DNA of 64,000 nt from Nothopassalora personata (lineage: Eukaryota > Ascomycota > Dothideomycetes > Mycosphaerellales > Mycosphaerellaceae). The position numbers and the translations under genes are program-made. The stretch lies in assembly GCA_033816765.1 (NCBI GenBank), contig CM066287.1, positions 1,364,001-1,428,000 on the forward strand, read 5' to 3'. Each line of letters starts with the position of its first letter. The stretch's first letter is position 1. Below are positions 1-13,572 of the stretch, piece after piece. Below the pieces are notes generated by a model that saw nothing but the letters and a program-made list of their open reading frames with translations, ran no database searches and was not told the origin of the DNA.

Positions 1-3000
1 CTATAGTTACCTACTTACACCTTAAGTTTCACCTCGCTAGGGAGTAAACGCGCTCCTACCTTAATCGCGCGGTGTACCGCTTAGAACGTGCTATCCTTCT
101 CGATAGTTCTTTCCTAGAGGTCGTTTAGCTCTTAGTCTTAGAAGGGTCCCTATAGTACGCCCGGTAAATCCGCCTCTTCTATAGCGGATAGTCCTTCGAA
201 CTACGTAGCTAAGATTCGTACTAACGAAACCTTTATAGTAGAGCTAGCGTCTACTACCTTCGAGCTCGGCTAATTCTTTACGATGTCCGGTTTAAGAAAT
301 CTACGATACCGTAATAACTTATCGTCCTACCTAAGCGTGTCCTACTCTCTTCGAGAAAGGGTATCCGGTACAATCGCCTCGGTACCCGGCCTATATACTA
401 GTAAAAACTAGAACTTTGTAACTTCCTTAACCTACCGGATCTACCGTTCGGAGAGCTGTCTCTTCGTTATAAAGTATTCTAGGTTCTTATAGTCCGTCTA
501 GATTATAAAGGGCCGATATGTTTTTAACTTAGAAGCCTATTCCTTAAGACAGAATACTACTACGAGCATCTCCTTATCGTAAATGTCGTAGTTAATCTTA
601 GCCTTATTAAGTTTCTTCGAGTAGAATCCTACTAGTCTTACGACTCCGTCCTTTTCTTATAGGAGGGCGCCTCTAAGCGTAAAGCCGCTATAGTCCGTCT
701 CTAAAAACGTAGGGAGCTCCGGGTTCTAGTAGGCTAAAACTAGTACTTTATAGTACTTGTCCTTTAGGGTCTTAAACGTATTAGCCTAACGATCTCCCTA
801 GGAAAACACCTTATTCTTACCGGTTAGCGACGTTAAGGGCTCGGCGAGCTTTAAATAGTTTAGAATAAACATTCGGTAGTAGTTCGCGAAGCCTAAGAAC
901 CGCCGTACTTCCTTCTAGGTAACTAGTACCTTCTAGTCCTTTACTACTGCTACCTTTTCGGGGTCGGGTCCTACTCCTATCCCGTCGGCATGTATAATAA
1001 ACCTAAGGTACTTAACCTTCTTCTATACAAACTTATACTTCCCTAGATCTAGGAAAAGGCCTCCGTCCTAAAGCTTCTAGAGCACGATGCGAACCTTCTA
1101 GAAATAGTCCTCTTTTGTTCCGTCGGAGTAAATGACGACGTCGTTAGCGTAGGCCGAGGTAAAGTCGTCTAGGTAGTCCCGTAATAAACTGTTAATGTAC
1201 CGCTAGAATATTACCGGGGCCCCGGATAAACCAAACGGGCATACTAGCTATTCCTATAGACCGAATCTAGTTCGAAAAGCCGTCTTATACTCTTTACCTC
1301 GAGCTATCCGGAGGTAATAGAATGCGGTAATAACGTTAACCTTCGTAATCTATCTAGCGCCCGTTAGGTTCCGAATAGTTTCCGGGATTAATGGAAGCGG
1401 GTAATAGTCCTACTTAGTAATCGAGTTTAGTGCTCTATAATCGTAGTAGAACCTAAGTCCTCCCCCGGGCTTCTTTACGAATAAGACGGGAGCCGCCGCT
1501 TCTAAGGTAGAAGGGCGAATGTAACCGTTACGTTATAGTTCCGTTAGCGACTTCCGGAGGATAAGTAGCTCGTCTTTCGACATACTATAGAGCGGTCCCT
1601 AGGTCAATGGTTCCGGGCTTCCGTCGGCTTTCGTCCGTATCTCGATCTTATAGTTAAGGTCGCCGCGGTGTAGAGCTAGTTTATTAGCTTCCCTAGTAGA
1701 AAATAACGGTAATATATCCTAAAGTTCTAGAGGCAAGCCCTTCTTAAGTTCCTCTCGCGTAGGCGGCTCCTTCTTACTAAGGGCTTTCTTAATATCTTCT
1801 ACGGTTACCGTAGTAATCGTAGCGAAACGCTTACCCGACTCGTGTTCTTCGTAGTTACGCCCTTCGGGTACCTATTTCTTTACTAAGCTATAGTAGTACC
1901 GGCGCTTTTTAGGCGCGGTCCGGATCTAATTATGCGCCTTCTACGGGTTCCCTAGGATTATAGGGAAGTCTAGATTAGGTACGACATAAGCATAAACCAC
2001 CTAGTAGATCCCGGTAATTTCTATACGGAAGGCGACTACTCCTTCGATCGAGTTCCGTATCGCCTTCGTAAACCCTATAGCCTTACGGCTCTCGTTACTA
2101 ATATACGTAAGACCGAGGCCTTTCGCTAAGTCTCTATTAATTATAGCGTAGTATATATATCCTTTATCGATAAGGGTAAACGTTCCGTAACTTTCGTTTA
2201 GGAGTACCTTAGTATATATAAGATTCCTATTTATAGGACTCTTAACTGCGTTCTACCCCTTTACTAGTACTTCTTTATCTCCTAGTTCTAGCTTTTAACT
2301 AGGAGCTAGTCTTTTCCTATCTCTCCGGGATCCGACTTAAACCCGTCGTCCTCTAGGATTAGCGCGACTAAGGCCGCGTTAATCCTAGTAGGATTAACTG
2401 CTACGGCGTGAGGGCATTCCTTTACTCGATGTCCGCTCGCTCTATAGCGGAAGTAGAGCTGTTCTTAGCGCCTACGATCTCTCTCCGCGGTATCTACCTA
2501 TTTTACTCTCTACCTCCCTTTATCCTCCTTCCGATCTCTACGACTTCTAGAGCGGCCTCCGCTTATCCGGGTTAGTGCTATAATAGTATTACTATCGGCA
2601 TTAACCTAGTTACTAGCCGCTCCCGTAAAAGAACGGGTAGTAATTATAGCGGTTATACTAGAGTCCTTATTATTATCCTTCTACCTCTTATAGGCTATTT
2701 TAAACTAGTCCGTGTCCTCGAGGTTAGTTATAATCCGTTCGACCTCCCCCGTAAACTCGTAGTAGTCCTCCTTTTTTAGTATAGCCGCCGTGTACATCCG
2801 AACGGGGTTCGAGAAGGTATTGTGTAAGTAACTAATCTTCGCGTCGTCGCTCTAGTTCTCTCCGCCGGCGCTTAGTAGGAGTCCGTCGAATTTTATCTAG
2901 TAGTCGTACTAAGGTTAACCGTTCGTATATTTAATCTTAGTAAGCTACTCTAGAGCCTTAGCGCGCTCGTTGCTATTACCGAAGACTTTCTTAAGTTACG

Positions 3001-3731
3001 TAAAGAAAGTAACGGGGTCCTTCCTAAGTTCGCCGTCTCCCTTATCCTAGAAGTGCCGTATCCTAGTACGCTCTCTCGCTAGTAAGGTGTCGTTAATCGT
3101 ATCCTAGTAAAATTCCTTAGAGAGCGTCGGTTTTAGGGCGGATCGCACCCTAAAAGAGCTCTTTAACCTTAAGAAGTAATCGCGGAATGTCTCTACCTTA
3201 CCGTCCTAGGACGGTAGGTTCTAACCTCTAGGACCCGACGGTTCTTCTCCGGTACGTAACGAGGGCGCGGCGGTGTTTAGCGTCTATAGTAACTGTCTTA
3301 TTAGGTCACTAGTAGTCGTCTTATTATAAGCTAGTAGCGAGACTATAGGTGTTAACTAACGTCGGGCGTCTTCCGATTCTTTTAAAGCGGCGCGCGTTAC
3401 AGTTAACTCGGCTTACATCTCTTCCTATCGCTAGTATAGTTACTAAAGCATAAGTTAGAAGTTTTTATTCGGGGTACTAGTCCTAGGGTTCTCGCTACCC
3501 GGCGACGTTATTACGTATCCCGTCTCTTTAATAGTAGGTGCCTAGCTAATTCGAATAGATCGAACTTAATGTTACGGGTAAACGACGTATATACTAAAGT
3601 TCTATAAGGTTTATAATAAGTTCGATATAGAAGAAAGGGGAAGTTACACGCTATCCGAAGAAAAGGTGTTAGAAAGCAATCCGAACGCATAGGCGTAGCC
3701 TATGCTAAAGAATAGGGGCCCGCCCCTTATA
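1..3731 (-). mobile_element. RIP-degraded Ty3/gypsy element, 3' part outside the window
   Basis: Read on the minus strand with TAG stops passed over, this stretch gives a gypsy polyprotein. A zinc-knuckle remnant lies near 2,400-2,450. The RT block with [13 protein letters not shown] lies near 1,440-1,500, followed by the tyrosine-aspartate box near 1,110-1,150, which now reads YANDVVIYSDG because one Asp codon has become Asn. RNase H lies at about 400-750. Integrase would lie beyond base 1. Stops are nearly all TAG, as expected from CpA-to-TpA mutation of CAG and TGG. The 5' end abuts the inverted copy of the giant gypsy element at 3,732, so this element probably inserted into that copy's third reading frame. 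It is not the same family as the giant element or as elements B to D. Confidence 0.85.
3667..3731 (-). repeat. Possible short 5' LTR of the degraded gypsy element
   Basis: The segment begins TGTTAG, ends ...CCTTATA (possibly a mutated ...TTACA), and sits exactly between the coding remnant and the start of the inverted giant-element copy. It holds a short inverted repeat around CATAGGCGTAGCCTATG. About 65 bp is unusually short for an LTR and the partner LTR is outside the window, so the call is weak. Confidence 0.3.
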
Positions 3732-4816
3732 GGTAAGATTACTAGGCTCTAGAATTTGCTTACGGTCTATGCCTTTACGGCCGATCCTTATACTGCTAGA
3801 TTAATGCCCTCTAAATTCTACTAATAGCCCTACTATAATCTAGGTACTTGTTAATAAAAGCCGTGAACTAGCGGCGCCCGCTGTTAGTACTACAAAGCTC
3901 GGAGATAACGCGTCGATTAAGAATCTTATTATCTATCTACTATAGCTAGTAGCGGGTAAGCGTAGCTCGAAGAGTCTTCTCTCGGTTACGAATCTCTAAA
4001 CCGGTCTTACGAATCTTACCGACGATAGGAAATAAGACATTAAGCTTCTTATTACTAAGGAATTTATCCTAGTAGCTCTTGCCTATGCCGCTCTTAACTT
4101 CCTCGAAAAACAGGTTAACCTAGACGGAGTAGTCTTCGAATACCTTCTCGAAGCCCTTATAGAAGTCCTTTAACACCTTAACCCGCTTTTAAGGACTAAG
4201 CTCGCGGAATATAACATTAGCGGTAGACTTCGGTATATTCGTATTAGTAAGGACATACTTAACGTTATCCGGTAGGCGAAGGGACTCGAATAAGGTCTAA
4301 GGTAGGCGGGTAAGCCTAGTAATAGTACTAGTAAGCGCTATACTCGAGCTAGCCGGGCGTAACAAAGGACTAGCTAAAGCTATAATAACTAGGATTCGCT
4401 ATTAGTAAGATCGTAAGAGCTAGCTATCTCGTAGTGCTACTCTAGAGTGTTAGTAAGCTTTAAAAGCTTAGTGTTAGGGTAGGGGCTTTAAAGGTTAAGG
4501 TCGTAAAGAGAGAGGCTAGAGAACCGTCTAATGTGTAGTAGTAGATAGATGTGTTACTAGTTCTAGTAATAGTGTTAGTGTTTAAAGAAAAAGAGAGGAA
4601 GTAGTAGGTAGAGAGCTACGCTTAAGTATACCTCTTAGCGTATGTCCCTATAACTGTTATAAGGCAGCAGCGCCGAGACCGGTCTTATAAGTAGTAAGAG
4701 TAGTACTATTAAGGTTACACTAAAGGTCCGATAACCCTACATGTGACCGAAAACTAGTGCTAGTAACTACCTAGGTAAGCATTTAGTAGGGGCATACTAC
4801 GCTATTACGTAATCCG

Positions 4817-4842
4817 ATTTACCGGTCCCGGGACCGGTAAAT
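4817..4842. repeat. 26-bp palindrome, copy 1
   Basis: A perfect dyad with core CCGGTCCCGGGACCGG and arms ATTTA/TAAAT. It lies downstream of the integrase remnant of the left copy and mirrors 21,775-21,800. Confidence 0.95.
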
Positions 4843-7008
4843 GTAACTCTACTAACTAATGTCTAACTAAGGTAAGAACACCCTATAAAGTGAAGTCTAG
4901 ATAACCGAATCGGCTTAATAAACTAAAGGGCATATGTAACATATACCTAAGGGAAGTGAACTCCGTACGCTATTACTAACTAATTAGTTCTTAGCCTCGA
5001 TCCTACTAAACTGTGAAATTTTGGCTATAGAAAGGTTATAAGGCCTAACCTATAGCTTCTTAGATTCCGGTTTAGGATACGATCTCCTTTCGTTAACTCC
5101 TATAGGTAGTACGTCTTCGCCGGCGATAGGCTCGATCTCGTTCGAATTACTACTATCTTCGCTATTAGCGACGCTATTAGCGACTTCTCCCTCCCCTATT
5201 ACGAGATCGGTCCTATTATCTAAGTTTAGTACTCTTATGTTATCCGGACGAAGCTCCGGAACTAGCTTAAGGTTTTCCCGTGCCTAAACACCCTTTATTA
5301 GCGTACTATTAAGTTCCTTAAGAATATAGGTACTAAATTCCCTAGAGACACTAGACACCCGATATAGACCTTACTATCGGTAACCGATCTTACGTAAGAA
5401 GTTATCCTTATATAGCTTATCGAATCTTATAATAAGGTCGCCCTTCTAGAAACTAATAAAGTTAACATTCCGGTAAGAATTAAAGTAGTCCTTACTAAGT
5501 TCTCTTAGTTGCTTCCTTCGAGCATATAGCTCTTCTAAACTAAGGTCTCGAGCCTAGAGTTAACGCGCACGTATAGTAAGCAGGTCTTCAGTCGTTCTTA
5601 CTAATCCCTATTAATAATTTGCCTACGTCGGGTACTTAACCTCAATTGGTAGAATCGTGCGATAGCTATATAGGACCTAAGCTAGCGTTATTCTAGTAGT
5701 ACGATAGGTCGTAGTCCTATTAGCCTATAACATAGCGGGTACCTATTACTCCTATCCGCGGTATGTGTTCCTTATGAGCTTTACTAACGCTATAAGAATC
5801 GGACGGTGCCTAACCTCAACCGGAGTATTAGACTACGGATAGTACGGTAATATTCGGATCCTTCGAACACTAAGTCCTACGAGTAACCGCTTAACCTTAG
5901 CCGTATGAACCGTAGCGTTATTAAGCACAATTTTAACATAGTAGCCGTGCCTATAGAAGACATCTTCGTATAGAAACTTAGTAACCGTCTTAGAGCTAGG
6001 AGGTACCCTCGTTACTCTAGCCTCGATCTAGTTACTAAGTGCTTTGCGCGTAACTAGGAGGTATCTATTTTTATGTACCTAGACGGGGTCCGAGTACTAC
6101 TTCTTACTAATAACCTAAGGGCTCGATAAGTAAAGCTTACTAGCGCGCTAGTTACCCTCGCGAAACCTATAGGGAGTATAACTTCGAACCTACGTAGAGA
6201 TATCGGCGAAGCACCCGTCCTAGTAATACCGATCAGAAATAAGGTTATATACGACCTTAGCGCTACGATAACCGTGTCTTTCATAGCATTCTATAACGAT
6301 CTCCTTCTAAGCCTTATTATCGTTAATTACAGGTTATAACGGTGCTTCTCGGCGCTTCTAGAAGAATAGCAATTAGTCCCGGATAAAGAAGTTAACGCTC
6401 TTCTTTACTAGCCGCCGGTACTTAGTACGGGTAATACTATCGGGCCGGGTCCTAGTTTCTATTACCTAAGTAAGTTACTAAGAGTTCTTAGAATATTAGT
6501 CCCCGAGATGTCGTGTTTTCTAGATTTTAACTAGATAGGTATCGACCGGCTCCGGGTACCTAAATAGCTTATTATTAATATCTAGTCGACTTCGTCTTCG
6601 TTAGCTTCCCTAGGTTCCTAAGGTATAGAGGGCCTACGAGACAGGGCATCTAGGCTAGTGTGTCTAGTCCCCGTAACGTGCTTCACCTCGAACGTAAATA
6701 ACCTAATCTATACGACCTACCGGGCTATTGCCGAGTTCGGTAGGTCCGAAGCCGGCCGGTTAAGCTACTATACAAGTGTCTTAGTATTAACCTTAAGGAC
6801 AAAATCAACGCTAGTAATATATCTCTAGATCTTCTTAAGCTCCTTAAGGACCCTAAGGCATTCCCGCTTACTAGTATTATATCTAGATTCTAACGCGTTC
6901 TAGATTCTACTCTTATACCGTACCGGGTAACGCCGTCGGGTACTGTCTATTAATTCTTAAGAAACGATACATCCCTATCTAGTGCCGCTAGTATTAACTG
7001 AGATAAAG

Positions 7009-7325
7009 TGTTACGGTTTAGTTCGTAGAGGAGGGACAACCAATCATCCAGGCAACGAGACAAGGATCAGAACACGTGACCAAGGGATCTAAGGGATCTG
7101 TAGGATCTGTCGAGTAGATCCGTAGAGTAGGACAGATCCCGCGAAACCACGCTAAGACATGGTACTATATAGACGACGCTTCTTTACGAGTAGATAGGAG
7201 CCTCGTGCTCAACTCATTTTAAGTATACACCATATACTATTTAGAATCACTACCTTTATAACTGATTGAGACATCCCTACAAAGATCTAAGCCCGAGTTG
7301 TAATAACGTACAGCGGTTCCTAACA
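7009..7325 (+). repeat. Solo LTR of the element B family in the left arm
   Basis: It is the mirror image of 19,292-19,608 and is flanked by TAAAG at 7,004-7,008 and 7,326-7,330, the reverse complement of the CTTTA duplication in the right arm. Only the LTR remains, with no internal sequence. It interrupts the RT/RNase H region of the giant element. Confidence 0.9.
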
Positions 7326-8967
7326 TAAAGATGCACCTAGCACTAGGTAAGTAGTAGAGGGTAACTAAGGCTAGAGCCTATATAAGGTATCTAGTAACCT
7401 CCTCTTTTAAGAACTGCTTATTTTCTATCTAGGTGAACTCGGCGTCCTTCTTTAGCAGTTTATACATTAGTCGAGCGATAATAACGAACTAGGGAATCTA
7501 TATCCGGAAGTACATACATAGCCCTACATAGGTACGGACCTCCTTAATATAGGTAGGCGTAGGCTAATCTAGGATCTTAGCTACAACCTTTAGGTTAGGA
7601 TAGCGACTATCCGGGCTAGTAACGTACCTAACAATCTTAAGCTTTTTGTATAACTATTGGGATTTGCCTCTAGTAACTACCGTACTAGCTCTTTCTAGGT
7701 TAGTAAGAACTAGATCTAGGGAAACGATGTGCTTAACGACCTATCTTCTTAACCTAGGCTCTACTTCTACATTCCTATAGTCCTTAGTTAGTCCCTTAAT
7801 ACTAATGTTATCGAGAAACGGCTTCGCTCGATACGAGATATAATTAAGTAGAATCTTTATTACCGTACGTACGAACTAAGCAACTGAATTAGTAGCTCCT
7901 TAAGGTAGAGTCGTGTTACGTACTAGGCTAAGAGGGGTTATAAAGGCTGTTAAGTCCCGGTAGGACTTATCTAAAGTGATCTAATTATAACCTAAAAACA
8001 GGTCTATAAGTAAAGCGACTCGGCACCCGGCAAAATCCTCTAAGAAGCTATTCGTGTCCGGTGGAATGTTAGTATCGCGTATAGTAACCTTATTTAGGAG
8101 CATAGCTAAGTTAATTAATCGATATGGCACATCGCTCCTAGAGGTATTAACCTTCTTTACGACTAGGAACTAGCTATTAGAATATGCCCCTTATAAGTAT
8201 TCTAGGATGTTATTCTTAATCCGGGCTCTAATTATGCGTTTAACGATCGCCCTAAGACTTAGGTATAATCGGATAGGACGTGCCTACTATAGCCTATAAG
8301 GGACCGTGTTAATCTTCTAAGGTAGTATAACGTCGTGCCTAATTTGCCTTATGTAACTAAAATCCTAAGCGAGGACTGCCTCCCGGTTGTAGAGCATCTT
8401 ATCAAATAAGGCCCTTTCCATTAGTAATAGCTTAATGCTAACCTTAATTAAGGTAAGTCGTTCTAGAGTAATCCGGCTACCTCGCTTAATACTTAAGAAT
8501 TTCTTAGTTAAGTACTTCCTATTAAACGGACCTTATCCTTTAGGCATCTTAGATTCTAGGTATAGTGCCCTACGCTTCTATTCTATATCTCCCTTAACTC
8601 GTGATTCTAGGCGTTCGTAAACGCTCGCGTCTACTAGCTTCTTCTTATCCGCCTTACGCTTATACATCGTGAAGACCTACGGCATCCTAATATTAGCTAT
8701 ATATTAGCCTACTTATTGCTTCCGTGCCTAAGCATTTAATGTAGATTGCCTTAGGATCTCGGAGGGCTAGTCCCCTTAAACTAAATAAAGGTTAGTAATA
8801 GAATCTCCCTTAAACGCGCCTATTCCAATTTCTGTAACTCGTTCCTTTACTCTAGTAGTCCTAAGCAATCTTAATAAGTAAGCTAAATGGTTACTAGGCG
8901 TTAGAGCCTTACCGGGTTCCTATAGATACGTCGTGTCGTAGTCGTATCCGTTTTCCTTACTATAGCT

Positions 8968-8993
8968 ATTTACCGGTCCCGGGACCGGCAAAT
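8968..8993. repeat. 26-bp palindrome, copy 2
   Basis: Core CCGGTCCCGGGACCGG with arms ATTTA and CAAAT. It lies between the protease and RT remnants of the left copy and mirrors 17,624-17,649. Confidence 0.95.
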
Positions 8994-11900
8994 TAAAGTC
9001 CGAGGTTTCTCCGAGATAGTGCGAGAACCTTACCAATTTTATTAAATCCGGCTTTAGTAAGTCGGTAGGTTAAGCGCCGTAACTTAATCTACCCGTCTAT
9101 TTCCCGACGCTTTTAATAGTTCTTAAAGGGTCTTACACCTATCCGAGCTAACTAGGGTAGTAAACATAACACTTTTACCTTTACGGCTAGTAATAGTCCC
9201 CTCCTATAAACTATTATCGCAGTTACGGGTAGTAAGCCGCACCTTACGGGCCTACGGACGTCCTAGGATTATTAGTAAGTTTAGATCCGAGGAGATAAAC
9301 ATGTCTACTTAGTAGTAAACCCTAAATACCTAAACATCTAAATTGCCTATAATACCTTTAAACTAGGCCCGCCCTCTAGCACCTCGAAAGGTAAGCTAAG
9401 CACTCGACATTACTAGTAACCTAAACCTATAAGCGTTCCTCTAGCTGATAATATTCACCTCGGAACCCTTATTAATTAGGCACCTAATCTAGTTCTTGTT
9501 TATCCTAAACTCCGCTACTACCTAAGGACTAGGGACTATAGTAAAGTTATTAAGGATACTAGAGAGCCCGATTTTCTTAACGTCCTTATATAGCTTAGTA
9601 GTAGGGACCGCACCTTTAGAGTAAAGTATAGTTAAATACACTCCGATATACTAGGCCTAACTATCTTCGCGGAAGACCTCCTTATTATACTTGGGTTCAT
9701 CTTTATAGGTAACCACTTGTCTAGTACAAACCTTAGGGTCCTTTCCTATAAGACGTCGCACTATAGCGAGCTTCTCCTAAAGGGCGGGGGTGTTAGTAAC
9801 GCGACCGAAGAGGGCAGCCTCGAACTAGCGACTATATCGAAACTAATCTTAGGCGTTCACATTAGGAAACGTTGTCTAGAGGATCTAATTAATCTAGTAG
9901 ATAATACCCTCTTCCTTTATAACCGGGCTATTACTAGCTAAACTATATTGTCGGACGTAGTTATTAATCCTTATAGTCTTAGTATTCTATATACGCTTCC
10001 TTTATACGAAGGGGGCGTTCACGGGACCTATAGGTATATCCTTAGGCAGTCCTTTATTAGTATCGTTCCCTAGTCTATTTACTTAGGTATTATTTCCCCT
10101 TCCTAGGGTTACCCCGGACTTAGCTAATAATTGAGTTTCGCTTATTTAAGCACTGCCTTCGTTAATTATTTTAACCTCCTACTAGTTAATCTCAGCTTAC
10201 CGGATCTCCTATTCTAATTGAAGGCGAACTTTCTTAGTAGCCTTAGCTCGGGCTCGTAGATCCTAGGCTAAGGACCGGGTCCTCGGGTACGGATTCTTTA
10301 GAATGCCTACGGGTGCCTTCCCTTTCACTTTATTAGACTATATAGGATAGGTAGATACCTCGTTAAGTTTACCTAAGTCGATCGCCTACTCCGCTTTACT
10401 TTCTCCGAATAAGACCTAATATGTCCTAGTAGTCTTCTCCGTTTAGCTAGACCCTACGTCCTAAGGACTATACTCTATTAAATGCCTAAAGTTAGGAGGG
10501 GGCTTAGAATAATTAGGAGGCGTAACCTTTATTACCCTAGTGTAGTCCCTACCTATCTATTACTTACGTAGTACGGGAATCTTATACTAGTTGTTAAACT
10601 CGATCGGTCTATAATGTTCTTCGAGTAGAGGGAGTATGTAGAGTAGTTTCGGTTTACTATAGTCCCTCCGAAAGTTAAACTTAGTAGGACGTGGATCGCC
10701 TTCTTTCCCTAGATACTACTAGTTATTCGGGGCGAGGTATACGTAGCCCCGGGATATTAAGGACCTTATCGCCCTAAAATTACTAGCCTAGTGCTTCGAA
10801 CTGCTACAGTTGTAGCAATAACTATCTATCGCTTTAGACTATTCGCGATTCTACGATAGGGGACGCTACATTACGTAAACCTATAGTTTAGTATCTAGGT
10901 CGTACCTCTCCGGTTATATAGAGCGTTAATTCTCGCTCGGGTAGAAGGCACCCGCGTCCGCGACGCGACCGCGCTAGTATGCACGTATGCTCATTTTAGC
11001 TACCTTCTAGATTAGGTTATTATTAATAATAGTCCTAGAGGTAGCCTTCTTAAGCGTATTAATCTTAGGCTTAAGGCGCGGTATTTACTTTACGACTAAG
11101 CGGTGTAGCTAAGGCAAAGTAAGAGGGAAATCTATATATATAGCTTTCTATCCCTCCTTACTATCTACGATACTAGTAGCTTTATCGAGAATCCTCTAAA
11201 AGTCCCTAAACTTCTTAGGTTACTTTAGGTAAAGCCCGTAAGCCTTATAGACCGCTTTCGCGACTCCCTCTAGTAATCCCTAAAGGAGGAGGCGACTCCG
11301 GGAGCTATTATCTAAATCCTTAGGTTCAATTAGGTCACTTAAGGATATAAATAGGCGGATGAATTCCTTCACATCTTATTCTTCGGGCCTCTTCCCTTAC
11401 TACGCCCTAAAAATCTCCTTAAGATATTCCCGACTCCCTAACATCGAGTAGGCGTTAAACCTTAAGAACTCTAATAAGAACGCCCTCCTAAAACGTGCCT
11501 TATTAGTGAGCTACCTAGGTAGCCTTATAACTACGCGCCGGATAGTAGTTTCGTAATTGCGCTTAAACCTACCCTAGAAATCATCCTTCTTAATAGATGC
11601 CCGAGGCGGATACTAGTCTATTAGGTCGCTAAACCGCTCCTAGAACTTAGTAGTATTAGTGCTATTAAAGAACGGATTCTTAGCACCTCCTAGAGGTAGA
11701 AAGCGAGGGCTAGCGTTTTCTATTGCTACTACTAATCGTCTAAAGAGGGCAGTTATAGTATCTATTCCAATTGTGCTATTCGTTCCTACACCTATACTAA
11801 ATTCAGCGGCGCTAGTTCCGCTTCTCCCTTCTTTACTAGATTTAGGTATTTCCCCTTCCTCCGATTCCTCTATCCCCTTATAAGGGACAGAATCCCTATA

Positions 11901-12096
11901 GACCCCTTCTATTTTCGTAGGGTTTATAGGCTGTTCGTAGCCTCTACCTATATCGGTAAAGGTGCTAAGTTTTTCTAGTAATGTAGCCGTATCTATTATT
12001 ACGTAGTACTTACTTTAGAATGTGCTAATACTAGTTGTTGCTTAATAGGACCTTATAACCGTAATTGTTACTAAATACCTTAGACCTTAAGTGTTT

Positions 12097-12198
12097 TCGA
12101 CCTTAGTCGACCTTAACTGTAAACCTTAACCTTAAACCTTAACCTTAAGTGATAACCTTAACCGTAAACCTTAGACCTTAAACCGTGATTTTAACCTT
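12097..12198 (-). repeat. Reiterated GGTTAAGG-type leader repeat, left copy
   Basis: Imperfect tandem CCTTAACC/CCTTAAACC units just inside the LTR; the mirror of 14,419-14,520. The arms differ here at several C/T or G/A positions. Confidence 0.7.
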
Positions 12199-12263
12199 AT
12201 AAACTAGATGCTAATACGCTACCGGGTGTACACTTAACAACCCCCCTTATTAACTACTAAAAT

Positions 12264-12634
12264 AATGTCTACTAACTACCCTATATAGGCCTATCCGAGT
12301 TGTGGTGGTATGGAGCGGTGCTCACGTAAGTAGGGGTATTTGCCGGTCCCGGGACCGGGAAATTAGGTCACGTGACGAGTAGCGTAGTAGCTAGATAAAA
12401 CAAGAGGATTAGCGGACCCTAAACCCCTATACCCTCTACTCGCGAGGTATAAATTGAATTGTTACCTTAATGCTACGCTTACAATGCTTAACTACGTAGT
12501 ATATATCTTAACAGCTACACTAGGTCCTACTAGCTTACCTAAATGTCCAATTAAACCTAAATAAAATTAGGGCAAGTTAGACCTAAGGGACCCCCTCTAA
12601 ACCTAAGGTTAATACAATCTATTAGTCGTTAATA
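12264..12634 (-). repeat. 5' LTR of the inverted giant-element copy (371 bp)
   Basis: It is the same length as the LTRs at 13,982-14,352 and 31,369-31,739 and aligns with both over its full length. The differences I read are transitions. Read on the minus strand it opens TATTAACG (probably TGTTAACG before RIP) and closes GTAGACATT. Confidence 0.85.
12338..12363. repeat. 26-bp palindrome, copy 3 (in LTR)
   Basis: The CCGGTCCCGGGACCGG core lies inside the LTR of the left copy and is flanked by ATTTG and GAAAT, one base off perfect symmetry. Confidence 0.95.
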
Positions 12635-12721
12635 GTATTATAGCCTAATTAGGGTCTTCTTATATAGCTAGGGCTATGTCTTTATCTTAAGGTCCTTTAG
12701 ACTAAGGAGAAGTCTAAGGCT

Positions 12722-12787
12722 TATACTCTACAGGAAATTGTTCCTAGAGCTAGGTATACTCTATAGGGGATTGTTCCTAGAGCTAGA
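12722..12787. repeat. Two 33-bp tandem repeats
   Basis: Two adjacent copies beginning TATACTCTA and containing TTGTTCCTAGAGCTAG, differing at a few bases, in the 3' part of the copia remnant. Confidence 0.8.
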
Positions 12788-12910
12788 GGGATATATCTCT
12801 AAATAGTAGATGTAAATCTTCTATTATATACTCCCCCTAAGACTAACCTTAGTTAGAAGAGTCTTATTACGAAGCCCTTTATGTTTTAGGTTAGTTACTA
12901 TGCTACTATA

Positions 12911-12979
12911 GCTCCCCCTCTAGCTATATAGCTCCCCCTCTAGCTATATAGCTCCCCCTCTAGCTATATAGCTCCCCCT
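12911..12979. repeat. 20-bp tandem repeat, about 3.5 copies
   Basis: The unit GCTCCCCCTCTAGCTATATA occurs three times without change, followed by a partial fourth. There are no spacers between units, so it is a simple tandem array. Confidence 0.9.
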
Positions 12980-13500
12980 AAAGGTTTATAGGGTTGTTAA
13001 CTCGCTTCTAGCGCTTATAGCGCTTTATAAGGTATATAAATACCCTTATATTTATAGTAAGGGTCCTTAGGGTTATCCTAGAGATGTCTTAGGAAGGTAA
13101 TCTTATTATCTAGGACAGCATTCTTATTACTAGTAGTAAGCTAGGAGCTCTTAATAGTCTATCCTATCTACTCCCCCTAAGCGACCTACTTACCTATAGG
13201 AATTTAGTATTACGTGTTCTATAGGAAATCCTTATTAAAAGTTATATAGGAGGTATAGGCTATCTTATAGACCTATTTACCCTTCTCCTACTATAGCTTC
13301 TATAGTAGGTAGTTAGTTAATAAACTACCCTAGAATCCTATATACTCCTATATATCCGCTCTTACGGAGAACTTCTTAGACTTCGTATAATTGTCGTTAT
13401 ATTTATATACTTTATATCTAAACCTTCTTATATTCCTTAAGTCTATCTCCTTAATATTAATGCCTAGGTCCTTCTTAAAGTCCTTCTATAGTATACTCTT

Positions 13501-13572
13501 TTGGTCTCGTTCTCGAGACCCGTGTTGCATAGTCTTTGACTCAAATAGCACGTTAATGGAATAATCAATCAA
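13501..13572. repeat. 72-bp insert flanked by 14-bp direct repeats
   Basis: TATAGTATACTCTT occurs at 13,487-13,500 and again at 13,573-13,586. Between them lie 72 bases that retain TG and CA dinucleotides, unlike the RIP-mutated surroundings. The insert contains a GGTCTCG...CGAGACC hairpin with a four-base loop. It splits the copia frame. Origin unknown. Confidence 0.65.

Larger units (their letters stand above)
3732..12634 (-). mobile_element. Inverted, truncated copy of the giant Ty3/gypsy element (left palindrome arm)
   Basis: This is the reverse complement of 13,982-22,880 over its whole length; mirrored positions sum to about 26,617. It contains the element's 5' LTR (12,264-12,634), gag, protease, RT, RNase H, integrase and the first part of the third reading frame, then stops at 3,732 where another gypsy element begins. 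Its inner end coincides with the LTR terminus, which suggests a separate insertion in opposite orientation rather than a blind segmental inversion. It nevertheless carries the same solo LTR at the same site as the right copy, and its middle matches the right arm almost base for base. The LTR and the outer 150 bases show several transitions. It is RIP-degraded and cannot encode proteins. Confidence 0.92.

Noticed and set aside
12911..12979. CRISPR-like array
   Set aside because: Repeat units are directly adjacent with no spacers, and the host is a fungus. Simple tandem repeat.
13501..13572. tRNA or tRNA-derived SINE
   Set aside because: A hairpin resembling a T arm is present but no cloverleaf, A box or B box could be fitted.
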